In this document: positions 21,388 to 33,285 of the stretch, one piece after another
Layout: every line of letters starts with the position of its first letter
Position numbering within the stretch: position 1 is the stretch's first letter
From: Fallopia convolvulus
Taxonomy: Eukaryota; Streptophyta; Magnoliopsida; Caryophyllales; Polygonaceae
DNA: 64,000 nt
Reading direction: 5' to 3'
NCBI GenBank assembly: GCA_964016875.1
Contig: OZ024722.1
Coordinates: 13,274,576 to 13,338,575, forward strand
Notes under the pieces: model-generated
Told to the model about the DNA's origin: nothing
The model's input: the letters and a program-made list of their open reading frames with translations, nothing else
Databases searched by the model: none
Made by a program: the position numbers and the translations under genes

Positions 21388-24082
21388 TGATATCCGCTTT
21401 TTAGGTAGTGTTTTTAGTGTCTAGATAGATTAGATTGAGTTGGTTTTTGTGCTTGAGTTTTATGCTTTTGAGTCTTTTTGCTTTAGTTTTCGTATTTCCT
21501 TGAGATTCGGAAGCTACACATTTTTTGTGTCTTTTTGTAGGAGTTTTGGAGCTTGAAAGAAGAGTTTGGAGCATTGCAAGAGAAGATGGAGATTAAGCGC
21601 TCAAGTAAAGTTATTGAAGATCAAGTTTGAGCTTGGAAAGAGATAGAGAATTTCGTTACAAGAACATAGGAAAAAGAATCAAGTCAAACGGAGTTGTAAC
21701 AAATCTTCTACACAAGTTTAACTCAAGGCTGTTCGAAGTGCTGAACATGGTCGTGCTCGACCCAACCAGAGAACAAGCTCTCAGGACCGACCCTAGGAGG
21801 GTCGTGCGTGGCGCCGACTTTTCCCTATTTCGTGATCTTTTACAAGATATTCTATCTTTTTATTTTAGGAAGTTGTTTTATCTTATTTCCTAGTTTAATT
21901 AGGGCTCCTTTTCCTCTATAAAAGGGGGCTAAACTCTTTAGTTGAAAGGGGCTCTGTCGCTCTAGCTTTTATTTTACGTTTTTTGGGGGATTGAAGGAAG
22001 ACCTGGAGGACAAGTTGGAGAAATTTGTAAGACCTCTTTAGTTTTAATTTGAATTTTTCGGTTTGTCTATTTTTGATCATGTCTTTGTTTTTCTTTACCA
22101 TGAGCGAGTAGTTCTCTTAGATTCTAGGGTTGGGTAAAAATCCAACACGATCATGCATGTCTAAAACATGAATTCATGACTTGAATGCTTGAAGATCATA
22201 TCTATCTATCTTGTGCTAAATACCTTTGCGACAGTTGAGGCATGTCTTGTGATTAACCTAAAAGCGAAAGTGTAAAGTTGATTGCTTGATTAGTTCTAAT
22301 AGGATTATTTGCGAAAGTTGATATTCCTAGGTTGATGGATAGATAGAAAGTGGTTTGATTTGCGAAAGTTGATTGAATAACTTGAATTGTTTGCAACAGT
22401 TGACTTTTCTATGATCATAATTGCATGATAGTTGTGAATTCTTGTTGAAAGCATGTATGCTTGTTGTTGTGGTAGCCCTAGCCCTAGGATTGCCTTTTTA
22501 TATTTGATTAAAACTCATTAAATTGTCTCGATCTCGACCCACCTAAGGTCGTGCTCGAACCGCTGCCTTTATTAGTGTTCGTTTGTGTGTTTTGTCCCCA
22601 GGATCGACCCTCATAGGGTCGTGCACGACCCTAATCAGTTCGGTCCTGGCCTTGTTTTGACGTATTTGGTTTATTTTTCGTAGTTTATCAACTAATCTTT
22701 AGCACTGTTGATACGCTCTATTTAGTATAGGTTAACTCTTGTATTTTAGGTATGATTTGAGTGTGTTTAGGTTAGTTTTGAGCATAATTGTCATATGAAG
22801 ACCAAAGACACGATTTGGAGAATTGCAAGAGTTTTGAAGACAAGTGTTGATTTGGAGTTGTTTTGACACCACTTTCTTGTGACCCATCGTTCGGGAGCTA
22901 CGGTGATCGGATGAAGCTGAATTTGGTATCATTGGAAAGCTAACTCGAAGAGCTACAATTCATGTTATTACGGTGAGTTCAAATTCCAAATCTAAGTGGG
23001 TCAAAACCACCTCTGAAGTTGACATCAGTAAGGTGTCAAAAGATCCGCGCCCGCGGATTCAAACCGCGCTCGCGGTTGTTGAGCATCCGCGGCCGAGAGT
23101 TCGAGTGGATCCGCGCCCGCGGATTTTGTGGTTTCTGCGCTGCCTTCGTTTCTCTTATTCTATCTTTTTAGTATTATTATATCTTAGGGTTTCGGACTTA
23201 TTTCTACTATTTAAGCTTTGTTTCGAGTTTCACTTTAGGGGACACAATTCTAGCATACTTTTACTTTTAGGTTTTTATTTCAGTACTATGGAGAACTAAT
23301 TTCCCTTTGGAGTTTGTTTGATCAAGGAAGCCTTTCTATGTAATTCGTGAGATTCTGGTAACTTTTCTATCCCTTGGTTAATATCAAAACTCTTGGTTTT
23401 ATTTATATGATCTATGTTTGATTTGATAAGCCTGATCAACTTGTTTGATTGACTTAGATCTACTGTTTGGATTAGGTTTGATTGTTGTCTGTGCAATCTT
23501 ATTTATCCTTGAAACAACTCTTTTCTAGGACCGTGGACTAGAATTGAGAAAGAGTGTTTGATTGTTATTTTATGCATGAGACTCGTAGCTTGATTGCATG
23601 AATTAATATCCTTCTATCCTTAATATTTTGCATGATTTGAATTAAGCGTTCTTGTTCATATCATAATTTCGCTTGGACCGTGGAAAAGCGGAAATCTTTT
23701 ATAAGGATTGGAATTAACCTGAGAATTAATAGAAAAGTGGATGAATTGATGATCGAATGAGTAAAAAGGTGGATTGTTTGAATGAACTCTACTTTCCTTC
23801 AATTGATTTAATCCTAAATATTATTTGCTTATTTGTTTGTTTGCCTGAACTTCCAAAAACCCATGTCTTTGCTTTTGCTGATTGATCAGAAATCCGATTC
23901 TCTTGGGTTCGACCCCTTGCTTGCTTACTATACTAGTTAGTAGTTTAGGGTTATTTATTTTTTATCTTGGCAACAACGATTTAAGCCGAGTCAACTATTC
24001 TCAGTCCCGTGGAGGAACCTGACTCCGCTATACTCAGCGGGGTCTTGAATATAAATTTATTTGTTCAAGAAACCCTTCAACA
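21388..24082 (+). repeat. Element A 3' LTR, split by a solo LTR
   Basis: Near-identical to 11975-13399, with the Athila-B-type solo LTR 22709-23993 inserted between TAGCACTGT and ACTATTCTC. A perfect 18-bp palindrome AGGGTCGTGCACGACCCT lies at 22615-22632, where the 5' LTR has one changed base. Relative to the 5' LTR, a 21-bp unit between two GGGTCGTGC repeats has been deleted at about 21799-21815. Confidence 0.9.
22709..23993 (+). mobile_element. Solo LTR of the element-B family
   Basis: 1285 bp from TGATACGC to GAGTCA, with 5-bp target duplication ACTGT/ACTAT (22704-22708, 23994-23998). It is related to the LTRs of element B (29495-30615), sharing ACTCTTGGTTTTATTTATATGATC-like and CTTGGACCGTGGA blocks. 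It carries the B-type words ATCCGCG-CC-CGCGGAT (23043-23058, again near 23109) and ACCGCGCTCGCGGTT. No internal region, so it arose by LTR-LTR recombination. Confidence 0.85.
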
Positions 24083-26208
24083 GAACCAAAGTTTGGTGGA
24101 ATGAAGAAGCCCAAGAGAAGGCTAAGAGCATACAATTGGCGTATAGAAAGTGGGTGGAACACAGTGACAGAGATAAAGAAGTATGCTTGGCGGAATATAA
24201 AGCGGCAAAAAAGTGGGCGAAGAAAGCAATGGCAATCGCAAAGGAGAAATATTATGAGGGGTTGTATAAATCCCTGGATGAAAAGGGAGGGGAAAGAGTT
24301 TGGCTTGAGCAAGAGAACAAAAGAGCAGAGACTTGAACACAATGAAGTGTGTAAAAGACGAGGAAGGAAGGGTTCTATTTCAGGATAGTCAAATAAAGGA
24401 ACGTTGGTAGAGATATTTCTATAGCTTGCTAAATGAGGGCCAGGGGCCTAAAGTGGACATAGATGAGTCGAGGGGTGAGTCAGACTGCCTCTTTTTTAGA
24501 CGCATCTCCACGGTCGAGGTGCATGATGTGATTCGGTAAATGAGGTGTCAGAACAGAAGAGATCCTAGTGGAAGTGTGGAAGTGGATGAGAGTGAGAGGC
24601 ATAGAGTAGCTAACATCACCTTTCAATGTTATTTTCCGAAAGGCAAGCATGCTAGAGGAGTGGAGACTTAGCAGCTTAACTGCTATACAAAAGAAAAGGG
24701 GATGTGCAACAATGCAACAACTACATGGGTATTAAGCTCCTCAACCACACTAGGAAAGTATGTGAAAAGGTGATTGAGGCTAGGTTGAGGAGGACAATCA
24801 CCCTATCAGAGAACCAATTCGGCTTTTTGCCAGGGCAGTCGTAGATTGAGGCCATCCGCCCGATCAGATGGTTGGTAGAGGCCTATAGATATAGGAGGAA
24901 AAACCTACACATGGTCTTTATTGATTTAGAAAAGGCCTGTGACAGGGTGCCGAGAGAGTTTTTGTGGAGGTTCTTGGAAGCTGGAGCGGTCTCTAGAACA
25001 TATGTCAGAATACTACAAGACATGTATAACGGCTCGCTGACAAGTGTGTTCACCTCGAGGGTAACACGGAGTATTTCCAGGTGGGGGTCTGCTTGCACAT
25101 GGGGTCAGCCTTGGGCCCTTTTCTGTTTGTTTTCGTTTTGGACATTCTGACAAGGGAGATTCAAGAAGAGGTGTCGGGGTGTATGCTGTTTTCCAACTAC
25201 ATCGTGCTAGTGGATGAATCGAGGGAGGGAGTAAGCAGAAAGTTAGTATTGGAGAGAAGAATGAGACAAAGGGTTTTAAGCTAAGGCAAACAAAGATAGA
25301 GTATGTAGAGTGGCGCCAGAAGAGGAAGTACGCTTGGGAGGAGATGTTGTAGCAAAAAAGGAGATGTTCAAATATTTAGGATCAGTTGTGTAGAGTGATG
25401 GGAGCATTGAAGAGGATATAAACATTGAATCCAACGGGGTTGGCAAAAGTGGAGGGGTGTGTCTAGAGTGTTGTGTGATAGAAAGGTACCACTAAAGTTG
25501 AAGGGCAACTTCTATAAAATTATGGTTTAACCAGCAATTCTGTATGGGGCGGAGTGTTGGCTGACTATAAAGGCGCAAGAGCAGATGTTGATGGTAGCAG
25601 ATATGAGAATGTTGAGATGGATGTGTGGGCACACGAGATTAGACAAGATTAGGAATAAGGCGATTAGGAGCAAGGTAGGAGTTGCCAGTTTAGGGGAAAA
25701 GCTCCGAGAATCAAGGCTTAGATGGTTTGGGCACATACAAAGGAGACCGCTACATACACCGGTCTAGAGGATCGAACGTCTAATCTTGGGTGAGTTTCAC
25801 AAGGAAAGGGGCAGGCCAAAAGCGAGTTGGAAGGAAGTCATAAAGCAAGACCTCATCGCTCCAATAGTTTCAGAAGAGGTGGTCATGAGCAAGGACCAGT
25901 GGCGCGCAAAAATTACAATGGTGGAGCGATAGAAGGAAATACCAGAAAGGAAGATCCACCTCATAGGGAGTGCCTTTTTTCCCTTTTGTTTTAATTTTCT
26001 TTTTATCGCCCTTTTTGGTTTGTGTGCGTTCTTCTTCGTCACCGTTTTACTCCCATCCCCCCGTTTTTCAATCTTGTGTTTTCCCCCCTTTTAGCGTTGG
26101 TCCCCTTAAAAATAACCTTTCGAATTTCCATTCAGGGCAAGGGTGCGTAGATCTCGACCCCCAGATCCCGCCCATATCGGGATTCACCTAGGTAGATGTT
26201 GTTGTTGT
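24083..26208 (+). pseudogene. RTE-type LINE, 3' part: reverse transcriptase and tail
   Basis: Continuation of the LINE cut by element A. Blocks: VWWNEEAQEKAK and EKYYEGLYKSLDEKGGE (linker before RT), LRRTITLSENQFGFLPGQS, LHMVFIDLEKACDRVPREFLW (catalytic D in FIDLEKA), GSALGPFLFVFVLDILTREI, then MLFSNYIVLVDE where FADDIVL is expected, so the catalytic aspartate pair is lost. The C-terminus reads ILYGAECWLTIKAQEQ, MRMLRWMCGHTRLDKIRN and RLRWFGHIQRRP. Several frameshifts and stops. The 3' end is AGGTAGATGTTGTTGTTGT, the usual TTG-repeat tail of plant RTE elements. Dead copy. Confidence 0.85.
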
Positions 26209-26332
26209 ATCCATTAGAAATAATTAGATATATAGTTCTCTTTCTCGTAATATTAAATATAGTAATAATAATATCGGCTTATCGGTTAACCGACCGTTAA
26301 AATATTGATAACCGTATACGTACCGATAAACC
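26209..26332. repeat. Left part of a CGGTTAACCG-rich repeat, split by LTR-2
   Basis: CTTATCGGTTAACCGACCG and ACCGATAAACC precede LTR-2; GTAACCGAATAATTTTTTTCGGTACAGTTAACCG follows it at 50000-50030. The halves appear to belong to one small AT-rich, CGGTTAACCG-containing repeat of unknown class. Confidence 0.45.
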
Positions 26333-27180
26333 TGTAACACCCCTATTTTTGCAACGATGGGTATTACCGTCAGTGACCTCAGATTTTACCATCCAAAGTC
26401 ACCTAAGGCTTTATAAGGTATTAAATTTAAATAACGAGTGGAAATTCAACGAAAGTACATATTATAAGAGTGTTCAAACATGAGACTTTAATTATTGTCA
26501 TTACATCCTTAACTTGGTTTCAATAACAAAATATAAAAGAGTTTAAGCACCGTAATTATAAAACATTGTTGCACAAACGTAGTGTAACCCAAAATAAACG
26601 AGAAACATCCTTGAGAGAATTCGATCTTCCTTCCTTCGGCTTGATTGATCTTCATCTTTACGCCTTCGGAGGAAGTTTCCTAGAGTCTGGCATTTATCGC
26701 AAAGGGCAAGACATACCAGGCAAAAATGCGGAAAAGCAAAATTAGTCTAAGGAGACTAAGCAAGTGAGAATGGAAATTCTTGAGGGTAGTTTGGTAATCT
26801 TAACAATTCATTAAAGAGATAAGCGACATGTGCTTGAGATGTAAAGACTTTACGTGGAGCTTTACGAACGAAAATGAGTAAATCTCGTAGTGAGATTAAC
26901 TCTTAAACCGAAAAGAAAGAACTACGAGATTGTAGAACTTCTTAGAGTAGAATTAATGTTGGGAACATTTTAATTACACACAAGTTTCTAGAAAATCACT
27001 CGCGCCCTTATTGGACCGAGAGCCTAGTCGGTCTTTTAAAACCGGCTCGGTTTTGATCTCTTTTAATGCGCATTAGCCGTTATCTTCATTTCGGGTCAAA
27101 ACTTTACATAACATTAATGACTTTTAAGGGTGTGGGGCTATTAAAAAGTCGAGTCTACTTAAGGAAACGAAGCAGTTTTA

Positions 27181-27340
27181 GGCCTCTTTCATCCCGAGTA
27201 TACAGGTCTATTTCACCCTGATTGTTCAAACCTCTTTCATCCTAAGTGTGCAAGCCTCTTTCATCTTGAGTGTACATGCCTCTTTCATCATGAGTGTGCA
27301 GACCTCTTCATCCTGAGTATATATGTCTCTTTCATCCTAT
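27181..27340. repeat. 24-bp minisatellite in LTR-2
   Basis: Nearly seven tandem variants of CCTCTTTCATCCTGAGTGT-type 24-bp units. The matching part of LTR-1 (about 3830-3920) lacks the array, so it expanded in this copy or lineage. Confidence 0.8.
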
Positions 27341-27542
27341 AGGCATCTAGCTAGTGCATAATATCGCCTATGCTAATCCATAATAAATCTCGAAAATAGA
27401 TAGAAACGAGCAAGGCCACAAATCATCGGTCCTAAAGTTCAGTACTAGCGTAGTGCGAATAATAATAACAATATGTCGTTAATTCTAAGCAAATGAATAA
27501 ACATAAGTTCATTCATTTTAATAAACAAGTAGTTCCCAACAT

Positions 27543-28000
27543 ACACTACACCATTCTGCAGATTTAACGACCATATTTTCGCGACCACATAATATGGTCG
27601 CTAATTAGCGACCAGATAGTCGCTAATGTGGATGCCAAAACGGAGGGATAAAATAAAAACAAGTTAGTGACCAAATGGTCGCTAATTGTGGCATCCACAT
27701 GGTCGCTAACCCTATTTGGTCGCAATAAATGGGCGAGCAATTTTCACTCTAAACGTTGGCGGCCATATCGTTGCTAAATATAGCGACCATCTGGTCGCGA
27801 GACACCAAACCTATGTCAGCGACCATGTGGTTGCTATATGTAGAAACCATATGGTCGCCTACGTACCAGCGACCACATGGTCGCTATATGTAGTGACCAT
27901 ATGGTCGCTGACATGGATCATATGTTTTGGCGGGCAACATCAATTTTGGAGGGTGAAATCCCGCTTTTTTTTGCGATCATATGGTCGCTAAAAAAGTATT
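27543..28000. repeat. CACTA 5' terminal and subterminal repeats
   Basis: Multiple direct and inverted copies of TGGTCGCTA and its complement, often joined as the palindrome GCGACCATATGGTCGC or its one-base variants. In En/Spm such words bind the TNPA-type protein. Confidence 0.8.
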
Positions 28001-28126
28001 TGGGTTTCGCTCGGGGAGACAAATGAAACGTTCGCTGTCTTGTTGGCCAAGTCTAGTCAATATGAATGCTGTAGCAGGTGTGATCCAACACCACGAGTAT
28101 TTGGGAATGATAATCGAATGGAGTAG

Positions 28127-29494
28127 ATGGTTTATGATGGTTTTAATGCCCGAAGTCATTACAATGTTGATGATCCCGTCCAGAAAGATGATATAAGGCA
28201 TGAGCAAGGGGAGCAATATTATCATGAAGCGCCCAATCTCGATGCACAACGTATGTACAACATGTTGTTGGCCGCAAATAGGCCGTTGTGGCCTAGATGT
28301 AATATGACCCAGTTGGAGGCGGCGACTGAGCTACTTAGCCTAAAGTCAAAGCTAAGGACAACAGAGCGCAAGTACAACATGATCTCGGATTTCTGCAGAC
28401 GCGTTTCACACCCGAAGACCACATTACCAACCACATTTTACGACACGAAAAAACTGGTTGAGGGTCTCGGGCTTCCGTACGAGGCCATTGATTGTTGCTC
28501 AAACTCTTACATGATATATTGGGGTGCAGATGCAGAATACGCGGCTTGCAAGATATTTGAGTATCCTAGATGGAGGCAAGGTAAGTCAAAGCTCATTCCC
28601 TATTCTCGTATGTTTTACTTGCCAATAACTCCACGATTGCAGAGGTTGTACGCATCGGTGGTGACTGCTGAGCAAATGAGATGGCATGTAGAGCACATAC
28701 AACATGGGGTGATGAGACATCCGTCAGATGCAGAGGAATGGAGGCACTTCAATGCTGTGTGGCCAGATTTTGCAGCAGAAACACGAAATGTGAGACTAGG
28801 CTTGTGCACTGATGGTTTCAATCCGTTCGGGGCGTCCGAGCGCCAATACTCATGTTGACATGTGATTTTGACACCCTACAACCTTCCACCGTCGATGTGT
28901 ATGTGAGAAGAGGTTATGTTTTTTACGGTTATTATTCCTGGACCGAAGAGTCTGAAGCAAAAGTTAGATGTCAAATTGTAGATGTTGATAGCCGAGCTCA
29001 AGAATTTGTGGCCTAATGGGGCGTGCACATACGATTCTTGGAGGAAGCAAAATTTTATCTTGCGTGCAGCTGTAATATGGACTATCAGTGACTTCTCGGC
29101 GTATTCGATGTTGTTAGGTATGTTGTTGTACATATGCTTAATTAAATTGAAAATATTATATATAATCATGCATGAATATGAATTGTGAAATTTAATGTGT
29201 TGTACCAACTATATGTTTGTGTAGGCTGGAGCACTTTTGGGAAATACGCGTGTCCTTATTGCATGGAAGACACTGATGCATTTTATCTAACACATGGACA
29301 CAAAATGTGCTGGTTCGATTGTCACAGAAGGTTTACAGAACATGATCATCGCTTTCGAAACAATAAGAATGATTTCAAGAAGGGTAGAAGGGAATGTCGT
29401 GTTAACCCGGTACTGAAGTGGGAGCCGAGCAGCATAATAACACGATCAGTAGAAGTTTGGGTTGGAAGAAGAAAAGCATTTCCTAGGACCTACC
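28127..29494 (+). pseudogene. CACTA TNP2-like transposase (tnpD type), 5' part
   Basis: TNP2-family proteins catalyse CACTA excision. ATG at 28127 opens MVYDGFNARSHYNVDDPVQ. Conserved blocks: YDTKKLVEGLGLPYEAIDCC, YWGADAEYAACKIF, MFYLPITPRLQRLYAS, MRWHVEHI, RNVRLGLCTDGFNPFG, LTPYNLPPSMCM, VIIPGPK, IAELKNLWPNG, FILRAAVIWTISDFSAYSML. Nonsense codons occur at 28856 (TGA for the usual W), about 28907 and near 28979. A GT-AG intron (29118-29224, 107 bp) precedes exon 2: GWSTFGKYACPYCMEDTDAF, CHRRFTEHDHRFRNNK. The catalytic core normally following is missing. The exon is cut at 29494 by Athila B and resumes in the same frame at 37538. Confidence 0.85.
29118..29224 (+). other. Intron of the TNP2-like gene
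   Basis: GTATGTTG...TGTGTAG separates LLG and WSTFGKYACP, which are contiguous in TNP2 proteins; splicing restores the frame. Confidence 0.7.
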
Positions 29495-30615
29495 TGATAC
29501 GCTGGATTCTGTACAACGTAATTATGTATTTTTATTAGGATTTCTGAGTGTTTTAGGCTAGATTAGTGCGTTTAATTGTAAAAACAATAAAGCCTACAGA
29601 TGAAGACTTTGAAGACAGAAGTCCGAGTTTGAGATTGAAGACCTTACAAAGAAGAAGACCCGCGCTCGCGGGTTGAGACTCGAGATCGCGGTGGAGTTCG
29701 ATTCCGCGAGGCCGAGAGCTCGAGGAAGCCACGACCGCGGCTGCTGACCCGCGCTCGCGGGTGGGCCGAGTTTCCACCGCCGCCTTCGTTCTTTTATTTT
29801 ATCTTTATTATATCTTTTATATTTAGTTTTATTTCGGATGTTCTAGTATATATACCTAGTTTCGTATTCAATTAAAGGAGAACTTTTAGAGAGACTACTT
29901 TTTAGTTTTAACCTAGTTTTATTTCAGTTTTTATGGAGAACTAATCTTCCTTGGAGTTTGTTCTGTCAAGGAAGCCTTTTATTGAATTCGTGAGATTCTG
30001 GTAACTTTTCTATCCTTAAGTTAATATCAAAACTCTTGTTTTTAATTCCATGATCTATGTTTGATTTTATGAGCCTGATCACCTTGTTTGATTGACTTAG
30101 ATCTATTGTTTGGATTAGGTTTGATTGTTGTCTGTACAATCTTATTTATCCTTGAAACAACTCTTTTCCAAGAAGGTGGACTGGAATAGAGAAAGAGTGT
30201 TTGATGGTTGTTTTATGCATGAAACTCGTTGTTTGATTGCATGATTTGATTTCCTATTATCCTTAATGTATTGCATGATTTGAATTAAGCGTCCTTGTTC
30301 ATATTATAGTTTTGCTTGGACCGTGGACAAGCGGAAATCTTAATAAGGATTGGAATTAACCTAGGAAATATAGAAAAGTGGATGAATCGATGATCGAAGG
30401 ATTAAAAAGGTGGAATTGATTGAATGAACTCTGCTTTCCTTTAATTGATTTGAAACTTTAATTTGTCTGTTTGCTTAAATCTCAAAACCCCTGTCTTTGC
30501 TGATTGTTTAGAAACACTGATTCCCTTGGGTTCGACCCCTTACTTGCATGCTATACTAGTTTGTAATTTTGGGTAATTTATTTTTGATCTCGGCACAACG
30601 ACTTTAATCGAGTCA
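29495..30615 (+). repeat. Element B 5' LTR
   Basis: 1121 bp. Near its start are the words ACCCGCGCTCGCGGGT (29658-29673), GACCGCGGCTG and again CCCGCGCTCGCGGG (about 29749-29762). A TATA-like TAGTATATATACC lies at about 29845. Confidence 0.9.
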
Positions 30616-30619
30616 AATT

Positions 30620-30637
30620 TTGGCGTTGTTGCCGGGG
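30620..30637 (+). other. Primer-binding site of element B
   Basis: TGGCGTTGTTGCCGGGGA, matching the tRNA-Asp site used by C and D at 16 of 18 positions. Confidence 0.7.
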
Positions 30638-30773
30638 AATCGGTTTTACTTTTCTAATAAATCACCGTTTCTGGACGACCCGCGCCCGCGGCTTGATGCC
30701 CGCACCCGCGGCCTAGCACCCGAGCCCACAGTTGGTTCGTCCTGGAAATCTTGAATCGGTAAGAACCTATCTT

Positions 30774-32339
30774 ATGGTTCTTACCCGTTCTACTAATCAG
30801 TCTTCTATTGTTCCTTTTGATCCAGAGATTAACAGGACTCTAAGAGAGTTGAGACGTCAAGTCCAATCTACAATGTTAGGCGTTCAGTATCAAGCATCAT
30901 CTTCTTCTTCTTCCTCATCTGACTCAGAGGTTGAAGAACAGGCAGTACCAATGGCAGATCGAACTATTAGGCAACTGACTGCGCCTAATCTACAGCAACA
31001 ACAGCTTGGTCTTCAATTTCCCGCACTAGGGGAAGGCGTGAAGTTTGAGCTGAAGTCCGGTCTTCTCCACTACTTGCCTAAGTTCCATGGATTGAGTGGT
31101 GAGGATCCTAATAAACACCTTACACAGTTCCATTCTGTCTGTTTGGGAATGAAGCCGGCTGATGTGACTGAAGATCAGCTTTTGTTGAGGGCTTTCCAAT
31201 TTTCTTTGGCTGACTCGGCTAAAGAATGGCTTCTATACCTAGCACCTGAGACAATTACTACGTGGGCTTAGATGAAGGGTGCTTTTCTGGAAAAATATTT
31301 CCCTGCTGCCAAGCAAACATCAATCAAGAAGCAGCTGAGCAGTTTGGAGCAGGGTGATGATGAGAATCTGTATGAATACTATGTGCGCTACAAGAGGCCC
31401 ATAGCCAGTTGTCCATATCACGGCTATTCTGAAAAAGATCTGATTTGCTATATTATTGAAGGGCTCTGTGATGCTGATAAGCGCATGATGAATGCGTCTT
31501 GTGGAGGTTCTTATGAAAATCTCACTCCGAGACAAGCTTTTGAAAAGTTAGAGACTCTAGCTGAACAGGCCAGAAACCAGAGAAGGAGGTCCAACAGTAG
31601 GTTTGTAAATTCTGTGAATGATTCCCTTAATGCTGAACTAAGGGAGCTCAAGGCTATGATGAAGCAACTGTTGGTGGGTAATGGAGCTTCAAGTTCAAGG
31701 GCTTGTGGAATCCGCGGTGAAACGAGCCATCCTACTGATGCATGTCCTGTTATGCAAGAGCCAACAACTGATGTCAATGCTATTGGGAACAATGATCAAT
31801 CAAGGCCCCAGAATGACCCATACTCGAACACATACAATCCGGGGTGGGCAAACCATCCTAACTTTAGATGGAATCAACAACCTCAACAACCTTTTCCACA
31901 ACAAGGAGGGCAGCCCAACTATGTTCCCAGGCCTAATTATGTGCCAAGGCCCCAAGTTCCTCATGAAAATCCCGCCATTATCACTCAACTCATGAAGGAG
32001 AATCAAGAGACCAAGGCTGCAGTGAAAAATCTTGACAATCAATTGAGCCAGATTGCAACCAATCTTAGTCGCTTAGAAGCCAGAGATTCGGGGAAACTTC
32101 CATCTCAGACTATAAACCCGAGAGAGAATGTGAGCGCCATCACATTGAGAAGCGGGAAGGAACTGAATATCGACGTCCCAGCCATCAGAAACCAACCGCG
32201 CTCGCAGGAGTATAGCCCCGACCGCGGTACAGAAGACGAAGTTGAAGCTGAACGTCAACTAGAAACCGGGAGCGCAGAACCAGACCGCGCCCGCGGTGGT
32301 CCAACCGCGCCCGCGGGTCCCCTCTCCGATTGGAACTAA
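30774..32339 (+). pseudogene. gag: Element B gag
   Basis: ATG at 30774 (MVLTRSTNQSS), then a serine run (about codons 43-50), the capsid block (LPKFHGLSGEDPNKHLTQFH, FQFSLADSAKEWLLYL, FLEKYFPAAKQTSIKKQL, EYYVRYKRPIASCPYHGYSE) and a proline/glutamine-rich tail (PNYVPRPNYVPRPQVP). TAG at 31269-31271 replaces a codon that is usually glutamate or similar. The zinc knuckle reads CGIRGETSHPTDAC: the second cysteine is arginine, so zinc binding is probably lost. The C-terminal spacer (32195-32320) contains several CCGCG-N2-CGCGG words. The frame ends at 32337-32339; the protease lies in another frame. Confidence 0.85.
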
Positions 32340-33285
32340 TGGTTATGTCCGACCTTCATTTCCTCCCATGGGTTCACAAAAACCCGTTCAACCATTTCCA
32401 AAGGCACTCAAGGATACTCGGAAGCCAGTAAATGATAAAGAAATCTTTGAAACCTTCTCAAGGTGTGAGGTAAATGTTCCTTTACTTAAACTTGTTCAGA
32501 GTATTCCTCGGTTTGCTAAGTTTCTTAAAGAGCAATATACTATTAAGAGGAAACAACAAGAGAAGGGAAAGGTTAAGAAAGTCGCTCTTGTTGAGAATGT
32601 AGAGAATATTTCTTCCTTGCTTCAAAGGCAATTGCCTAAGAAGTATGGAGATCCCGGGAGGTTTACTGTTCCCGTAACCATTGGTGAGACAAAATTTGAG
32701 CGTTCTATGCTTGATTTTGGAGCGTCTATAAATGTCATGCCACTAAGCATGTATGAGAGGTTAGGTCTAGGGCCATTACAGGATTCAAATATTACTATTG
32801 AATTGGCTGATCACACTAATGTGCATCCGAAAGGATTTGTGGAAGATGTTTTGGTGCAGGTGGACGGTTTGATTTTCCCGACGGACTTTTATGTGCTGGA
32901 AATATGTAAAGGGAGATACGTCCCTGTTTTACTGTTGGGTCGTCCGTTTATGAAGACGGCATCCGCCGTAATAGATGTTGCCAAGGGTTTGTTGTCCATG
33001 GCACATGAGGGCAAGAAGGTCCAGTTTCATTTAGATGAGGACCCTTTTTTAGCTATAAATGACGTCGAGCCAACGACGTTAAACAAAGGCGCTGCTCGGG
33101 AGGCAACCCGAGGTAAGTTTTTCTTTTCTTTCCTTTTCTGTCCTTTTAGTTTAGTTTTATTTTCGTTTTGGTTTTGTCGGGCTAACACGCAGGTAAATAT
33201 TCTATCTCGAAGAAAGTGCACCCTGCGGCAAGATCCGAGCCCGCGGCTGGACCCGCGCTCGCGGGTCTGTCCCAGACGGAATTAA
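32296..33285 (+). pseudogene. Element B protease joined to post-pol tail
   Basis: Aspartic protease domain of a gag-pol polyprotein: PRFAKFLKEQYTIKRK, LPKKYGDPGRFTVPVTIG, MLDFGASINVMPLSMYERLG (active site D-F-G-A where D-L-G-A or D-S/T-G is usual), VLLLGRPFMKTASAVIDV. After FHLDEDPFLAINDVE the frame enters TTLNKGAAREATRGK, the translation of the conserved post-pol motif (33078-33112), and ends at 33285. Everything from RT to integrase is absent, so the deletion joined protease directly to the 3' region. The gag-to-protease frame change is near 32300. Confidence 0.85.

Larger units (their letters stand above)
11975..24082 (+). mobile_element. Athila-type Ty3/gypsy retrotransposon, element A
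   Basis: Full-length LTR element with perfect 5-bp target duplication GAACC (11970-11974 and 24083-24087) inside the RTE LINE. LTRs begin TGATATCCG and end CCTTCAACA. A primer-binding site matching tRNA-Asp, gag, protease, RT, RNase H and integrase in Ty3/gypsy order, a ~2-kb non-coding 3' region and a polypurine tract follow. RT wording (RKDHFPLPFIDQVLERL) and the long 3' region are Athila-like. LTRs are nearly identical, so insertion is recent; the 3' LTR is split by a solo LTR. All ORFs carry stops or frameshifts, so A is not autonomous now. Confidence 0.92.

Noticed and set aside
24034..24342. Minus-strand frames opposite the RTE LINE
   Set aside because: Shadows of the plus-strand coding sequence VWWNEEAQEKAK...; no independent support.
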